From an uncultured Alphaproteobacteria bacterium (GTDB taxonomy: Bacteria; Pseudomonadota; Alphaproteobacteria; RF32; CAG-239), in the NCBI GenBank assembly GCA_944390885.1, contig CALXRP010000010.1, positions 1-64,000 on the forward strand: a stretch of 64,000 bases of DNA. Direction: 5' to 3'. This document shows positions 1 to 9,300 of the stretch, in pieces (position 1 is the first letter of the stretch; every line of letters starts with the position of its first letter). A program made the translations under genes and the position numbers. The notes beneath the pieces are model-generated. The model had not been told where the DNA came from. It ran no database searches and was given only the letters and a program-made list of their open reading frames with translations.

Positions 1-432
1 TCTAACGGATACAGCAGTACATCTTATAAAAGATGTTCCTGCGGTGTACAAAGCAGTACTAAATGTTATAAATGTAATGCTAGCTCAGGCGGCGGTGGTG
101 GTAGTGGATCCACAGTACGGTGGAGACAATATATTGAGCCGAATGTTTCTACAAACTTTTGTTACCAACTGACAGCTAATGGTCAGATCTGTAAAAAAGG
201 TCAATTTCAAAGACATTACAAGGTAACTGTTTACTGTGTAAACGGCAGTACAAAAAATAAAATCTTCACAAGTTCAGCTTGCAATACTCAATGGAGCAAA
301 TGTTATGACACTGCAGCGGAATGTAAAGCCTCTGATCCGAGTTGGCCCGGTTCCTATAGTGGATACTGCAAAGACGCAAACCATTCTGCCAAAGGTACAG
401 GTTCTGAAGGTGAAGGAAAATGTACCTTGTAA
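1..432 (+). CDS. C-terminal part of a Cys-rich secreted protein (5' end outside window)
   Basis: Frame 1 is open from the window edge to TAA at 430-432 and gives 143 residues. The first ~25 residues are Cys-rich (CSC, CYKC), then a Gly/Ser linker, then a C-terminal domain with scattered cysteines ending in CTL. Composition and the Cys-rich block plus Gly/Ser linker resemble the proteins at 17321-18340 and 46375-47505, so I place it in the same family, although the C-terminal domain differs. The start and any signal peptide lie outside the window. A strong terminator follows. Function unknown; probably exported and disulfide-stabilised by analogy with the paralogues. Confidence 0.75.
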   Translation, partial: SNGYSSTSYKRCSCGVQSSTKCYKCNASSGGGGGSGSTVRWRQYIEPNVSTNFCYQLTANGQICKKGQFQRHYKVTVYCVNGSTKNKIFTSSACNTQWSKCYDTAAECKASDPSWPGSYSGYCKDANHSAKGTGSEGEGKCTL

Positions 433-449
433 AGTAACAACTCAAAATC

Positions 450-485
450 AAAAACCCCGAAAGAAAAAACTTTCGGGGTTTTGCT
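450..485 (+). terminator. Rho-independent terminator
   Basis: The stem AACCCCGAAAG / CTTTCGGGGTT followed by T residues lies 18 bases after the stop of the Cys-rich ORF. Confidence 0.85.
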
Positions 486-489
486 TTTC

Positions 490-518
490 TTGACAAAAGA
501 ATAAATTTTTGTTAAAAA
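490..518 (+). promoter_or_regulatory. Possible sigma-70 promoter for the orphan gene at 560
   Basis: TTGACA at 490-495 and a weak TAAAAA at 513-518 are separated by 17 bases. The 40 bases before the ATG are almost pure A/T and include TTATTAATTAAT. Confidence 0.3.
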
Positions 519-559
519 ATATGCAAAACAAAATTATTAATTAATAAAATTATTTTTTT

Positions 560-1210
560 ATGGTAGAAAATAAACTATTATCAGAAAAAAGAGTTAGGTC
601 TTTTTTTATCTCGCCTCCGGAAGATTATGAAGTCCATTGCAAACATTTATTGTGTCAAAAAGACCATTGCATGGGAAACCGCAAATTTATTGCCGGTGAA
701 GAATATGACATTTGGGTGAGCTACGCGCCAAAAAGGATTCCGATGGAATATGTTGTTCATGGCATATCAACCCGGGATGAAGATATGGCGTTTTCCACCA
801 ATAAAGTTTTTGGCTCTCTGATAGATGTAATTTCAGCGCCGGAAACGCAGAATATTTTTTACGGGCGATGGATGTATCATCTGGTCAGCCTTCCGGATGT
901 CGGAAAAGTAATGGTGCCGGATTGGGCTTTTATCAGCAGTAAAGTCCGATCTGTTTTGGATGCCGAAACCCGCCAGAAGTTAAACTGTCTTGTCCCTGGC
1001 ATATTAAACGCTTTAGGACATAACAGGCTGGTTTGGCTGATAAAAAATAATTTTGCAAAATCCGCCATGTTCATTGACTTTGAAAGTCCGCTGGAAGTCA
1101 GTTTGTTGCTGGTGGAAAAAATCGGCTTTTTTGCACCTTTGTCACAAAAGAATACGATTATCGGCAATAATAGTTTCAGCTTTGACGGTGCACGTGTCCT
1201 TTTTAGCTAA
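560..1210 (+). CDS. Hypothetical protein, 216 aa
   Basis: I do not recognise this protein. It is soluble, without a signal peptide or membrane segment, and begins MVENKLLSEKRVRSFF. Three Cys/His pairs sit in residues 25-40 (VHCKHLLCQKDHCMG), which could be a small metal site, but that is speculation. Between two terminators it appears monocistronic. The start has no Shine-Dalgarno; the upstream region is an A/T run with TTAATTAA, a pattern shared with the orphans at 10607 and 20269. Confidence 0.6.
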   Translation: MVENKLLSEKRVRSFFISPPEDYEVHCKHLLCQKDHCMGNRKFIAGEEYDIWVSYAPKRIPMEYVVHGISTRDEDMAFSTNKVFGSLIDVISAPETQNIFYGRWMYHLVSLPDVGKVMVPDWAFISSKVRSVLDAETRQKLNCLVPGILNALGHNRLVWLIKNNFAKSAMFIDFESPLEVSLLLVEKIGFFAPLSQKNTIIGNNSFSFDGARVLFS

Positions 1211-1216
1211 AAAAAC

Positions 1217-1252
1217 AAAAAATCTCTCTTCGTAAAAAGAGAGATTTTTTTT
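1217..1252 (+). terminator. Rho-independent terminator
   Basis: AAATCTCTCTT / AAGAGAGATTT hairpin followed by eight T residues, directly after the 216-aa orphan. Confidence 0.85.
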
Positions 1253-1325
1253 GTGCTTCTTTACCAAATCATTACATTTGGCATTATATTATTTTTGAAA
1301 AAAACAAACACAGAGGAGAAAAGCC

Positions 1326-1841
1326 ATGGAAATGCAAGAAGGACTGCTGACCCGCCGTTCGGTCCGGCGCTATGTTAAAGACAAAAAGGTTGAACCCCGG
1401 GATCTGACGGAAATCTTACAAGCCGGAATGTATGCCCCTTCCGCCATGAACCGTCAGCCATGGGAATTTTTGGTTGTTGATGATGAAGAAAAACTCAACC
1501 GCATTATGCAAATTCATTCCTATTGCTCGTTTTTGAAAGACGCCGGAACGGCAATCGTCGTTTGCGGAAACCTGAATGATCAGATGGCCGATAATTATTG
1601 GATGGGCGATTGCGCGGCCGCCACGGAAAACATTTTGCTTGCGGCTCATGCCAAAGGACTGGGAACTTGCTGGTGCGGGGTTTATCCGACAGAGCAGCGG
1701 ATGAAAGAGTTCTCTGCCTTGTTAAACCTTCCGCCCCATGTCCGCCCGTTTTCGCTGGTTGTTATCGGATATCCTGAAAGCGTACCGCCACAGCCGCAGG
1801 ATCGTTTCAAGCCGGCAAAAATACATCATAACGCCTGGTAA
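1326..1841 (+). CDS. Nitroreductase family protein
   Basis: A 171-residue FMN-dependent nitroreductase-fold oxidoreductase. The N-terminal RRSVRRY motif binds the FMN phosphate in this family; APSAMNRQPWEFLVV (residues ~38-52) and KGLGTCWCGVYP (~112-123) are the other family signatures. The family reduces nitroaromatics, quinones or flavins with NAD(P)H; the substrate cannot be read from sequence. GAGGAGAAAAGCC gives a good ribosome binding site. A histidine phosphatase starts 10 bases after the stop and the MIF-like gene follows, so the three probably form one cytoplasmic operon. Confidence 0.85.
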   Translation: MEMQEGLLTRRSVRRYVKDKKVEPRDLTEILQAGMYAPSAMNRQPWEFLVVDDEEKLNRIMQIHSYCSFLKDAGTAIVVCGNLNDQMADNYWMGDCAAATENILLAAHAKGLGTCWCGVYPTEQRMKEFSALLNLPPHVRPFSLVVIGYPESVPPQPQDRFKPAKIHHNAW

Positions 1842-1851
1842 GGAAAAGCAG

Positions 1852-2400
1852 ATGAAACTATATATATTCCGTCACGGAGAAACTTATGCCAATGCCGTGC
1901 ATTTATGCCAGGGCGTAAAAGACTTGTATCCTCTGGATGAGGTTGGAAGAGGGCAGGCGCTTGCTCTGGGGCAGGAGCTTGCCGGGCTGAAACTGCCGGT
2001 AATTTACGCCAGCCCGTTGAGCCGGGCGCAGCAGACGGCAAAGTTTGTGGCCGAGCCGAACAAAACGCCGATAATCACGCTCGACGGTTTGAAAGAACAC
2101 GATTTCGGAATAGTTGAAGGCTGGCCGGAAAGCAAAATCGCAGAAAATTACCGGGAGCTGTTTCTAGGGGTTTTAGCGGCAGAAAATCCGAAGACCTTTG
2201 ATTGGAAAATGCCCGGAGGCGAAAGCCGCCGTGAGTCTTTAGAACGTTTTTGCCGGGAGATTGAATACATAAAAAATAATTGCTCCTATGATATTGCCGG
2301 CGTTGCAACGCATGGCAGCATTATGAGCAATTATTATTATGCCGTATTTCATGAGGCCCGCGCTTTTGCGAATTGTGAATATTTTATTGTTGAAATTTAA
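1852..2400 (+). CDS. Histidine phosphatase family protein (phosphoglycerate mutase-like)
   Basis: A 182-residue protein with the RHGE catalytic motif at residues 7-10 (FRHGETYANA), SPLSRAQQTA in the middle and a second catalytic histidine in THGSIMSNYY. This is the layout of the cofactor-dependent phosphatase branch (CobC/GpmB-like) of the histidine phosphatase superfamily. The frame stays open upstream into the nitroreductase gene, but the ATG at 1852 has AGGAAAAGCAG just before it and starts directly in the first beta strand, so I chose it. Substrate unknown. Gap of 10 bases to the gene before and 14 to the gene after. Confidence 0.8.
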   Translation: MKLYIFRHGETYANAVHLCQGVKDLYPLDEVGRGQALALGQELAGLKLPVIYASPLSRAQQTAKFVAEPNKTPIITLDGLKEHDFGIVEGWPESKIAENYRELFLGVLAAENPKTFDWKMPGGESRRESLERFCREIEYIKNNCSYDIAGVATHGSIMSNYYYAVFHEARAFANCEYFIVEI

Positions 2401-2414
2401 CCGGGAGAAAGAAA

Positions 2415-2765
2415 ATGCCTTTTTTGATTGTAAACACCAATGCGGAACTGAAAGACAAAAATCCTGCAGAATTTTTGGCCGCTGCGACTGAACTGGTTGC
2501 CGGAGAGCTGCATAAGCCGAAGAATTATGTCGTTGTTGTCTTAAATGCTAATCCTGACATTGCTTTTGGCGGAAAAAGCGAAAACAAAGGCGTATTGGCA
2601 GAAATGAAGTCTGTCGGCTTTGGCGGAAGCAAGCGGAACTTGGCAAAACTGCTGACCGAGTTTTTTGCCGACCGTTTGCAAGGCGTGGCTTTAAGCAATA
2701 TAAATATTGAATTTACCGATATGCCCGGCAGTGATGTATCAATCGGCGGCAGCCTGCTCGGATAA
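2415..2765 (+). CDS. MIF-like tautomerase (macrophage migration inhibitory factor homologue)
   Basis: At 116 residues it matches animal MIF in length and along its whole course: MPFLIVNTN at the start, HKPKNYVVVVL around the active-site lysine, IAFGG, a SVGFGGSKRN equivalent of the IGKIGG region, LLTEFFADRL and INIEFTDM. Pro2, exposed after Met removal, is the catalytic base for phenylpyruvate/dopachrome tautomerase activity; Lys34 corresponds to MIF Lys32. The CxxC redox motif of vertebrate MIF is absent (GVLA there). No signal peptide. Third gene of a probable operon; SD GGGAGAAAGAAA. Role unclear: metabolic tautomerase or host-directed mimic. Confidence 0.88.
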   Translation: MPFLIVNTNAELKDKNPAEFLAAATELVAGELHKPKNYVVVVLNANPDIAFGGKSENKGVLAEMKSVGFGGSKRNLAKLLTEFFADRLQGVALSNINIEFTDMPGSDVSIGGSLLG

Positions 2766-2766
2766 C

Positions 2767-2802
2767 AAAAATCCCCGTTCCGAGCGGAGCGGGGATTTTT
2801 TT
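2767..2802. terminator. Bidirectional terminator between convergent genes
   Basis: ATCCCCG / CGGGGAT stem with A-run on the left and T-run on the right; it serves the MIF-like gene (+) and the antiporter gene (-). Confidence 0.8.
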
Positions 2803-2816
2803 GAATATCAGCCGGA

Positions 2817-4298
2817 CTAGATGGCAATAATCCCGCGTGAAAAGGCATAGATCGCCCAAAGTGCAATGATGACTAGTCCGCAGGCCAGGCAGGATTCCGC
2901 TTTGGTAAAGGCTTTTTCCTCCGGTGCATTTTGTTTGCGCGCCCAAATAAAGACCGGAATACCGAGCGCCACAATCACAACCGCCATCATCAGGTAGTTC
3001 AACCCGGCGGCATAAATCAGCCACAAGGCATACAAAGCGCCGAGAACACCGGTAATCAGCGCTGCCGAACGCTTAATTGCAACATTGGCCGGATATTCGC
3101 CGTCTTCGCAAATCTTCCACAAATATGCGCAAGAGGCAAAATAGGCCGGCAGCACCATCACGCCGGTAATGCTGAGCATTGTGTTCCAGGCATTGCTGGA
3201 AAAATAGACCAGCAGAATAAAGAGCTGCATCATGCTGGAGGTAACCCACAGCGAAACCGAAGGCGAGCCGTATTTGTTTTCTCTGGCAAATTCTTTCGGA
3301 AAAGTTCCGTTCTTGGCGGCAGCCTGCGGAATTTCGGCCGTAACCATTGTCCAGGCCAGCCAGCTCGTCAAAACCGAAACCAGCAGTCCGATGTTCATCA
3401 GCCAGGAACCCCACGGACCGACGGCTTCTTCCATAATTCCGGCCGTCGACGGATTGGGAACGGCGGCCAGCTGAGCTTGCGACATAAAGCCGTACGGCAA
3501 CAGCGATAACAGAATATAAATCGCCAGGCAGCCGAGAAAGCCCAGAAATGTGGCTTTGCTAACATCTCCGGGGGTTTTAGCCCGGTTAGACATAACAACG
3601 GCGCCCTCAATGCCGATAAAGGCCCAAAGCGTTACCAGCATTGTGCTTTTTATCTGGGTAGAAAGATCGCCGAGTTTGGCTTTGGTCGCAATTGCCTCGC
3701 CCCAAAAGTCAAAGTCGAATTTTGAAGACGTAAACATCACCGCCATAATGACAATAAACAATAAGAGCGGCACAATTTTAATGACCGTACCGATCATATT
3801 AACGACGGTTGCCTGCCGAATGCCGCGCAGAACCAAAAAGTTAAATCCCCAAATAATAATCGAGCCGCCGATAATCGAGGCCAGATTGTTTCCGCCGGCA
3901 AAATGGGGCGGAAAGAAATAGTTGAGGGCATCCATGGTAATAACGGCATAGCCGACATTGCCGCAAACCTGACACAACCAATATGACCAGCCGATGGTGA
4001 ACCCGACATAAGGGCCGAACCCCGCACGGGAATACATATAAATACCGGCGGTCAGATCCGGTTTTGCCATGGAAAGAATACTGAACGTGTTGGCAATAAA
4101 ATAAATACCGATACCGGTAATCACCCAGGCCAGCAGGACGGCACCGGCCGAAGCTCCGGCAGCCATATTCTGCGGCAGGCTGTAAATGCCGCCGCCGATC
4201 ATCGAGCTGACAACAATACTGGCCAGGGCAAAAGCACCGAGTTTGCCGCTTGTCTGCGCTCCGGCAGCGGATTTTTTACTAACTTGCTTTTCAGCCAT
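2817..4298 (-). CDS. APC-family basic amino-acid antiporter (AaxC/ArcD-like; arginine:agmatine candidate)
   Basis: A 493-residue inner-membrane protein with about 12-13 hydrophobic segments. The first membrane segment carries [15 protein letters not shown], the substrate-binding G-G-G-I loop of the APC superfamily, and the sequence resembles the arginine/ornithine and arginine/agmatine exchangers ArcD and AaxC. It lies 96 bases after the pyruvoyl arginine decarboxylase on the same strand without an obvious terminator between them. That pairing is the chlamydial aaxB-aaxC arrangement, so arginine uptake against agmatine export is the best guess. Arginine:ornithine or lysine exchange is the alternative. 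Confidence 0.8.
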   Translation of the reverse strand: MAEKQVSKKSAAGAQTSGKLGAFALASIVVSSMIGGGIYSLPQNMAAGASAGAVLLAWVITGIGIYFIANTFSILSMAKPDLTAGIYMYSRAGFGPYVGFTIGWSYWLCQVCGNVGYAVITMDALNYFFPPHFAGGNNLASIIGGSIIIWGFNFLVLRGIRQATVVNMIGTVIKIVPLLLFIVIMAVMFTSSKFDFDFWGEAIATKAKLGDLSTQIKSTMLVTLWAFIGIEGAVVMSNRAKTPGDVSKATFLGFLGCLAIYILLSLLPYGFMSQAQLAAVPNPSTAGIMEEAVGPWGSWLMNIGLLVSVLTSWLAWTMVTAEIPQAAAKNGTFPKEFARENKYGSPSVSLWVTSSMMQLFILLVYFSSNAWNTMLSITGVMVLPAYFASCAYLWKICEDGEYPANVAIKRSAALITGVLGALYALWLIYAAGLNYLMMAVVIVALGIPVFIWARKQNAPEEKAFTKAESCLACGLVIIALWAIYAFSRGIIAI

Positions 4299-4394
4299 TT
4301 GCTAAATTCCTCTCAAAGAAAATAAGGCGCCAAAAGAAGCAAGCTTCCTTCAACGCCGGATTATAATGAAAATGCTATAGAAAGCCCAAAATTG

Positions 4395-4988
4395 TTAGAC
4401 CGAAGCCGGATCGGCGTGTTGGAAGTTCAAAAAGCCCATGGCGGTCAGGCTGTAACCGAACTGTTGGGTAATGTTGACATAGTTATGCCACATCTGAAAT
4501 TCGGAATGTTTCTCTACGCCGCGGATGGAAAGCTCGTGATTCAGCGATTTATTCAGCCACATCTCGGCATGCCCTTTGGCAATGTCGTCGTCAATCTGGG
4601 TGTCAAAGAATTCAACATATTCGGCCGCCCATCCGCCGATAAGCTCGCCGTTTTTATCTTTGCCCCAGCAAACACCCAACCCCGTGGCAATTGCCTTGTG
4701 CTCGTCGCGACTGGCACCGTGCCCGGCCATAATGACTTCCAAAACCGCCCCGTGTTTGAACTGGCTGACGATTTTGTCGTTAATCGGCACAATCTTTCCG
4801 AAAAGCTCTTTCGGCAGCACCGAAGTATAAGGAACAACGTTAAAGTTTTCGATTTTCGCCTGCATCAGGGCAGAGTCGTAGCAGAAAGTTTCAAAAGGTT
4901 GCGGCGGAATACCGTCATCGGCTTGTCCGGCACCGCCGGTGATAAATGCAAAAGTCGGATAGCGTACGCCGTGAACTTCTTGTACCAT
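4395..4988 (-). CDS. aaxB: Pyruvoyl-dependent arginine decarboxylase (AaxB-like)
   Basis: A 197-residue protein of the PvlArgDC family. [10 protein letters not shown] at residues 50-59 is the self-cleavage site; Thr55-Ser56 matches the Thr-Ser of chlamydial AaxB, and Ser56 would become the pyruvoyl group. [14 protein letters not shown] carries the conserved Glu of the active site. The enzyme decarboxylates arginine to agmatine, consuming a proton. A TTG six bases upstream is in frame, but AAAGGAG is spaced correctly only for the ATG at 4988. Transcribed with the APC antiporter downstream; together they form an arginine-dependent acid-resistance or arginine-depletion module. Confidence 0.88.
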   Translation of the reverse strand: MVQEVHGVRYPTFAFITGGAGQADDGIPPQPFETFCYDSALMQAKIENFNVVPYTSVLPKELFGKIVPINDKIVSQFKHGAVLEVIMAGHGASRDEHKAIATGLGVCWGKDKNGELIGGWAAEYVEFFDTQIDDDIAKGHAEMWLNKSLNHELSIRGVEKHSEFQMWHNYVNITQQFGYSLTAMGFLNFQHADPASV

Positions 4989-5203
4989 AATCAATCTCCT
5001 TTATAATTTTTGTTAAAAAAGTCTGATTGCTGGGAATATCAGCTGCGAAAGGAGGTAATGCCGGAATGGCGGATTTCAATAAAAACTAAAACCTATTGCT
5101 ATAAAAACATTCATAACTATCCACAAGAAGCTAATGGGATTGTATTTTAAATTAGTTATAGTAATTTTATAGGCAGGAAAAACAATAAACTGAGGATAGA
5201 AAA

Positions 5204-6373
5204 ATGTTATTAAAAAACAAGCTGCTCGTCGCGGCTGCAGCCTTAATGGCGCTGGCCGGATGTAAAGAAGAAGATAAAACCCAACAAGCATCGCAGGTTC
5301 CTGCCGTAGACGTTGTTCAGGTCGCACCGCAGGATATTCCGCTGGCATTTGAGTTTGCCGCCCGTGCTCAGGGTTCGAAAGAAACGGAAGTCCGTGCCCG
5401 CGTCGGAGGCATTTTGTTGAAGAGAAACTATGTCGAGGGCTCCCGTGTGGAAGAAGGCCAGCTGTTGTTTGAGATTGACCCGGCACAATATGCCATTGAG
5501 CTGGACAAGGCCAAAGCCAACCTGATAGATGCCGAAGCCACGTTGTCTCAGGCCGAAAGCCAGTGGAACCGGATTGAAAAACTGCATAAGGAAGGCTACG
5601 CCAGCGGCAAAGATTATGACAGCACCAAAGCCGCTTACGATTCTGCCAAGGCTGCGGCCATGCTGGCAAAGGCTAATCTCGATGCCGCTCAGCTGAATTT
5701 GGATTATACCAAAGTTACGGCGCCGATCAGCGGAATTACCAGTATGGAAACCCAGTCGGAAGGCAGCTTGATCTCTTCAACCGGTGATGCCAGCCTGTTG
5801 ACCCACATCACGCAGCTTGATCCGATTTATGTCATTTTCTCCGCTTCTGAAAACGAGATCTTGTCTTTGACCAATATGGTAGACCGCGGCCTGATAAAAT
5901 ATCCCGATACCAAAGCCAAGGAAATTAAAGCCAAAGTCAAATTCGGTGATGATACGGTTTATAATAAAGAAGGTGAAATTAACTTTATCAATCCGACAGT
6001 AGATGAAAAAACAGGAACAATCAAACTCAGAGCCGTTTTCCCGAACCCGGAAGGCCGCATTCGTCCGGGACAATTTCTGCGTCTGCTGATGGAAGGCCTG
6101 GTCAGAATAAATGCGCTGGTCGTTCCGCAGGAAGCCGTTATGCAAAACCCGAACGGAACATTTGTCTACCGTGTTAACGCTAATAACGTAATTGAATCCG
6201 TTTCCGTTCAGGCCGGATTGATGACCAAAGACGGCGGCTGGATTATTGACGAGGGCTTAAAACCCGGCGATAAAATTATTACCGGTGGAATTATGAAACT
6301 GCGGCCGGGAATGACGGTCAACCCTGAAGTGGTTTATGATCAGGAAGCCGTTCCGGAAAAAGAAGAGAAATAA
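5204..6373 (+). CDS. RND efflux periplasmic adaptor lipoprotein (AcrA/MexA family)
   Basis: A 389-residue membrane-fusion protein. The N-terminus ends in lipobox LAGC (Cys20), so it is a lipoprotein anchored in the inner membrane. The lipoyl halves flank a coiled-coil hairpin of about residues 95-165 rich in Ala/Lys (DKAKANLIDAEATL), then APISG and the beta-barrel with IRPGQFLRLL near residue 290. The RND permease follows after 12 bases. It couples the inner-membrane pump to an outer-membrane channel, which is not encoded here, so this pump probably borrows one elsewhere. AT-rich DNA of about 200 bases precedes it, divergent from aaxB. Confidence 0.92.
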   Translation: MLLKNKLLVAAAALMALAGCKEEDKTQQASQVPAVDVVQVAPQDIPLAFEFAARAQGSKETEVRARVGGILLKRNYVEGSRVEEGQLLFEIDPAQYAIELDKAKANLIDAEATLSQAESQWNRIEKLHKEGYASGKDYDSTKAAYDSAKAAAMLAKANLDAAQLNLDYTKVTAPISGITSMETQSEGSLISSTGDASLLTHITQLDPIYVIFSASENEILSLTNMVDRGLIKYPDTKAKEIKAKVKFGDDTVYNKEGEINFINPTVDEKTGTIKLRAVFPNPEGRIRPGQFLRLLMEGLVRINALVVPQEAVMQNPNGTFVYRVNANNVIESVSVQAGLMTKDGGWIIDEGLKPGDKIITGGIMKLRPGMTVNPEVVYDQEAVPEKEEK

Positions 6374-6385
6374 AAGGAAAAAGAA

Positions 6386-9300
6386 ATGTTTTCAAAGTTT
6401 TTTATTGATCGGCCGATTTTTGCTACGGTTATCTCATTGATAATCGTCCTTGCCGGGCTGGTTTCGATGAAAGTTCTGCCGGTTGAGCAGTATCCGAACA
6501 TTGTCCCGACCGAAATTCAGATTTCGGCAACCTATCCGGGCGCCACGGCCGAAGTCCTGGCCGATACGGTAGCCGCGCCGATAGAGCAGGAAGTCAACGG
6601 CGTCAAGAATATGATTTATATGTATTCCAATGCCACTTCCAGCGGCTATCTGACCATTGGTGTCGTCTTTGACATCGGAACCGATCCTGACCAGGCGACG
6701 ATTGACGTAAACAACAAGGTTCAGGCCGCCACGGCAAAATTACCGCCGGAAGTTACCCAGCAGGGTGTTACCGTAGAACAAAAGTCCAACTCCATTTTGC
6801 AGGTGCTGACGATGAAGTCCGACAATCCGCAGTATGATACGGTCTATGTATCAAACTATGCTTTGCTGAATGTGCTGGACGAGTTAAAACGTATCAAAGG
6901 CGTCGGTAGCGCTTCTCTGTTCTCGTCGCAGGACTATTCAATGCGCATCTGGTTGAGCCCGGACAAACTGGCTGACTTTAACTTAACGCCGCAGGATGTT
7001 ATTGCCGCCATTAAGGAACAAAACTCCCAATTCGCTGCCGGACAATTCGGACAACAGCCGATGGACAAGAGCATTGCTTATACATACAGCGTAAACACCA
7101 AAGGACGCCTGGTGAATGAGAAAGAGTTCGGCAACATTATCCTGACCAGCGACGGCAAAGGCGGAATGCTGCGTCTGAAAGACGTTGCCCGCATCGAGCT
7201 CGGCGCACAGGATTACAGCGTCAGCTCCAAGTTTAACGGTGAAGATGCCGTTGCAATGGCAGTATATCTGCAACCGGGAGCAAATGCTTTGGAAACCGCC
7301 AATCTGGTCAAAGCCAAAATGCAGGAACTTTCCAAAAACTTCCCGCAAGGAATAACTTATGAAATCCCGTACGATACGACCATCTTTGTAAACGTATCGA
7401 TTAACGAGGTTGTCCATACGTTTTTTGAAGCGGTTCTGTTAGTTATTGCCGTCGTTTATCTGTTCTTGCAAAACTTCCGGGCAACGTTGATTCCGATTCT
7501 GGCCGTGCCGGTTTCAATTATCGGGGCCTTTGCCGGAATGTATGTCTTGGGCTTTTCCATCAACCTGCTAACGCTGTTCGGACTGATTTTGGCAATCGGT
7601 ATCGTGGTCGATGACGCCATTATCGTACTGGAGAACGTCGAGCGCCTGATGAAGGAAGAAAAACTCTCGCCGAAAGAAGCCGCAATCAAAGCCATGCAAG
7701 AGGTTTCCGGCCCGGTTGTCGCCGTTGCGCTGGTTTTGTCTTCCGTGTTTCTGCCGATTGCGTTTTTGGGCGGAATGACCGGCGTGATGTATAAGCAGTT
7801 CTCCGTCACAATTGCCGTATCGGTGCTGATTTCCGCTTTGGTGGCCTTGACTTTGACGCCGTCTCTGTGCGCGCTGATTATCAAGCCGGACCACGGTAAA
7901 AAAGAGCCGATGCTTTTCTTCCGCTGGTTTAATGTCTTTTTTGAAAAAGTAACGGATTGCTATTTGGCCGGGGTCAAATATTTTCTGGAACACCGCAAAA
8001 CGGCAATCTTAAGCTTTTTGGCTGTCATCGTTGCCATTATCGGGCTGTTTCGGATTATCCCGGGCGGTTTGGTGCCGAACGAAGACCAGGGCAATCTGCT
8101 GATGGCTTATAATATGCCGCCGGCGTCTTCTTTGCCGCGAACCGTCGATTTTACAGATAAAATCTCGGAAATGGTAAAGCAGAACCCGAATGTTGAAGAC
8201 GTATTGACGATTAACGGTTTCAATATGCTTTCTGCCACCCAAAATACTTATTCCGGCATTAGCTTTATCACGTTAAAAGACTGGGAAAAACGCCAAAACG
8301 CAGATCAGTCTGCCGATGCGCTGGCCGGTACGTTTACCGGAATAGGGATGAGCCGTCCGGAAGGCGTGGGCTTTTCTTTCAGCATGCCGCCGATTATGGG
8401 CATGAGCACCACCGGTGGTTTTGAGGGATATATCCAAAACCGCGGCGGACATAGCTCGGCGGAGTTGATGGCAAAGGTCGAGGAGTTTATTGCCGCGGCC
8501 GAAAAACGCCCGGAACTGCAAAATGTCAAAACTACGTTTTCGGTTTCGACACCGCAATACCGGATTGATCTGGATCGTGTAAAAGCCCGTGCGCTTGATA
8601 TTCCGATTGATTCCATTTATTCGGTTTTGCAGTCAACTTTCGGCAACCTGTATGTCAACGACTTTACCTATATGGGGCGCAATTTCCGCGTTTTGCTGCA
8701 GTCGGAATCTCAGTTCCGCCGCACGCCGGATGACTTGCGCTATGTCTATGTCAAGTCCAACAGCGGGCAGCTGGTTCCGGTGTCAACGCTGGTAAATGTT
8801 GAGCGTGTAACCGGTCCGGAACTGATTAACCGCTTTAACATCTTCCCCGCTGCCAAAATTATGGGTGATCCGGGCAACGGCTACAGCTCCGGCCAGGCCA
8901 TTGCGGCAATGGAAGAGGTGGCGGAAGAAGTCCTCGGTACGGATTATGCGTTGTCTTGGGTTGGCTCTGCTTATCAGGAAAAATTAACCGGCGGTGCCTC
9001 TACACAGGCATTCGTCTTTGGTCTGATAATGATCTTCCTGATTTTGTCGGCTCAATACGAAAAATGGTCTTTGCCGTTTGTGGTTATCCTATCCGTTCCG
9101 TTTGCGGTTCTCGGTTCGCTGTTGGCAACCTGGCTGCGCGGGATTGAAAACGACCTCTATTTCCAGGTCGGATTGGTTACCCTGATTGGTTTGGCGGCCA
9201 AGAACGCCATTCTGATTGTGGAATTTGCCGTTATGCAGGTTCAGGCCGGTTTAAACTATGCCCAGGCAGCGCTTGAGGCGGCCAAACTGCGGTTCCGCCC

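Noticed and set aside
2931-3509. 192-codon frame antisense to the APC antiporter
   Set aside because: The antiporter frame is full length with family motifs; the opposite frame has low-complexity His/Asn/Arg composition and no ribosome site.
4392-5006. 204-codon plus-strand frame over the arginine decarboxylase
   Set aside because: The minus-strand frame contains the complete PvlArgDC signature including the cleavage site.
5076-5203. TAACTA...TAGTTA and CTATAAAA...TTTTATAG inverted arms before RND operon 1 as an operator
   Set aside because: The arms are about 45-60 bases apart in very AT-rich DNA and no TetR/MarR gene is adjacent; too weak to list.
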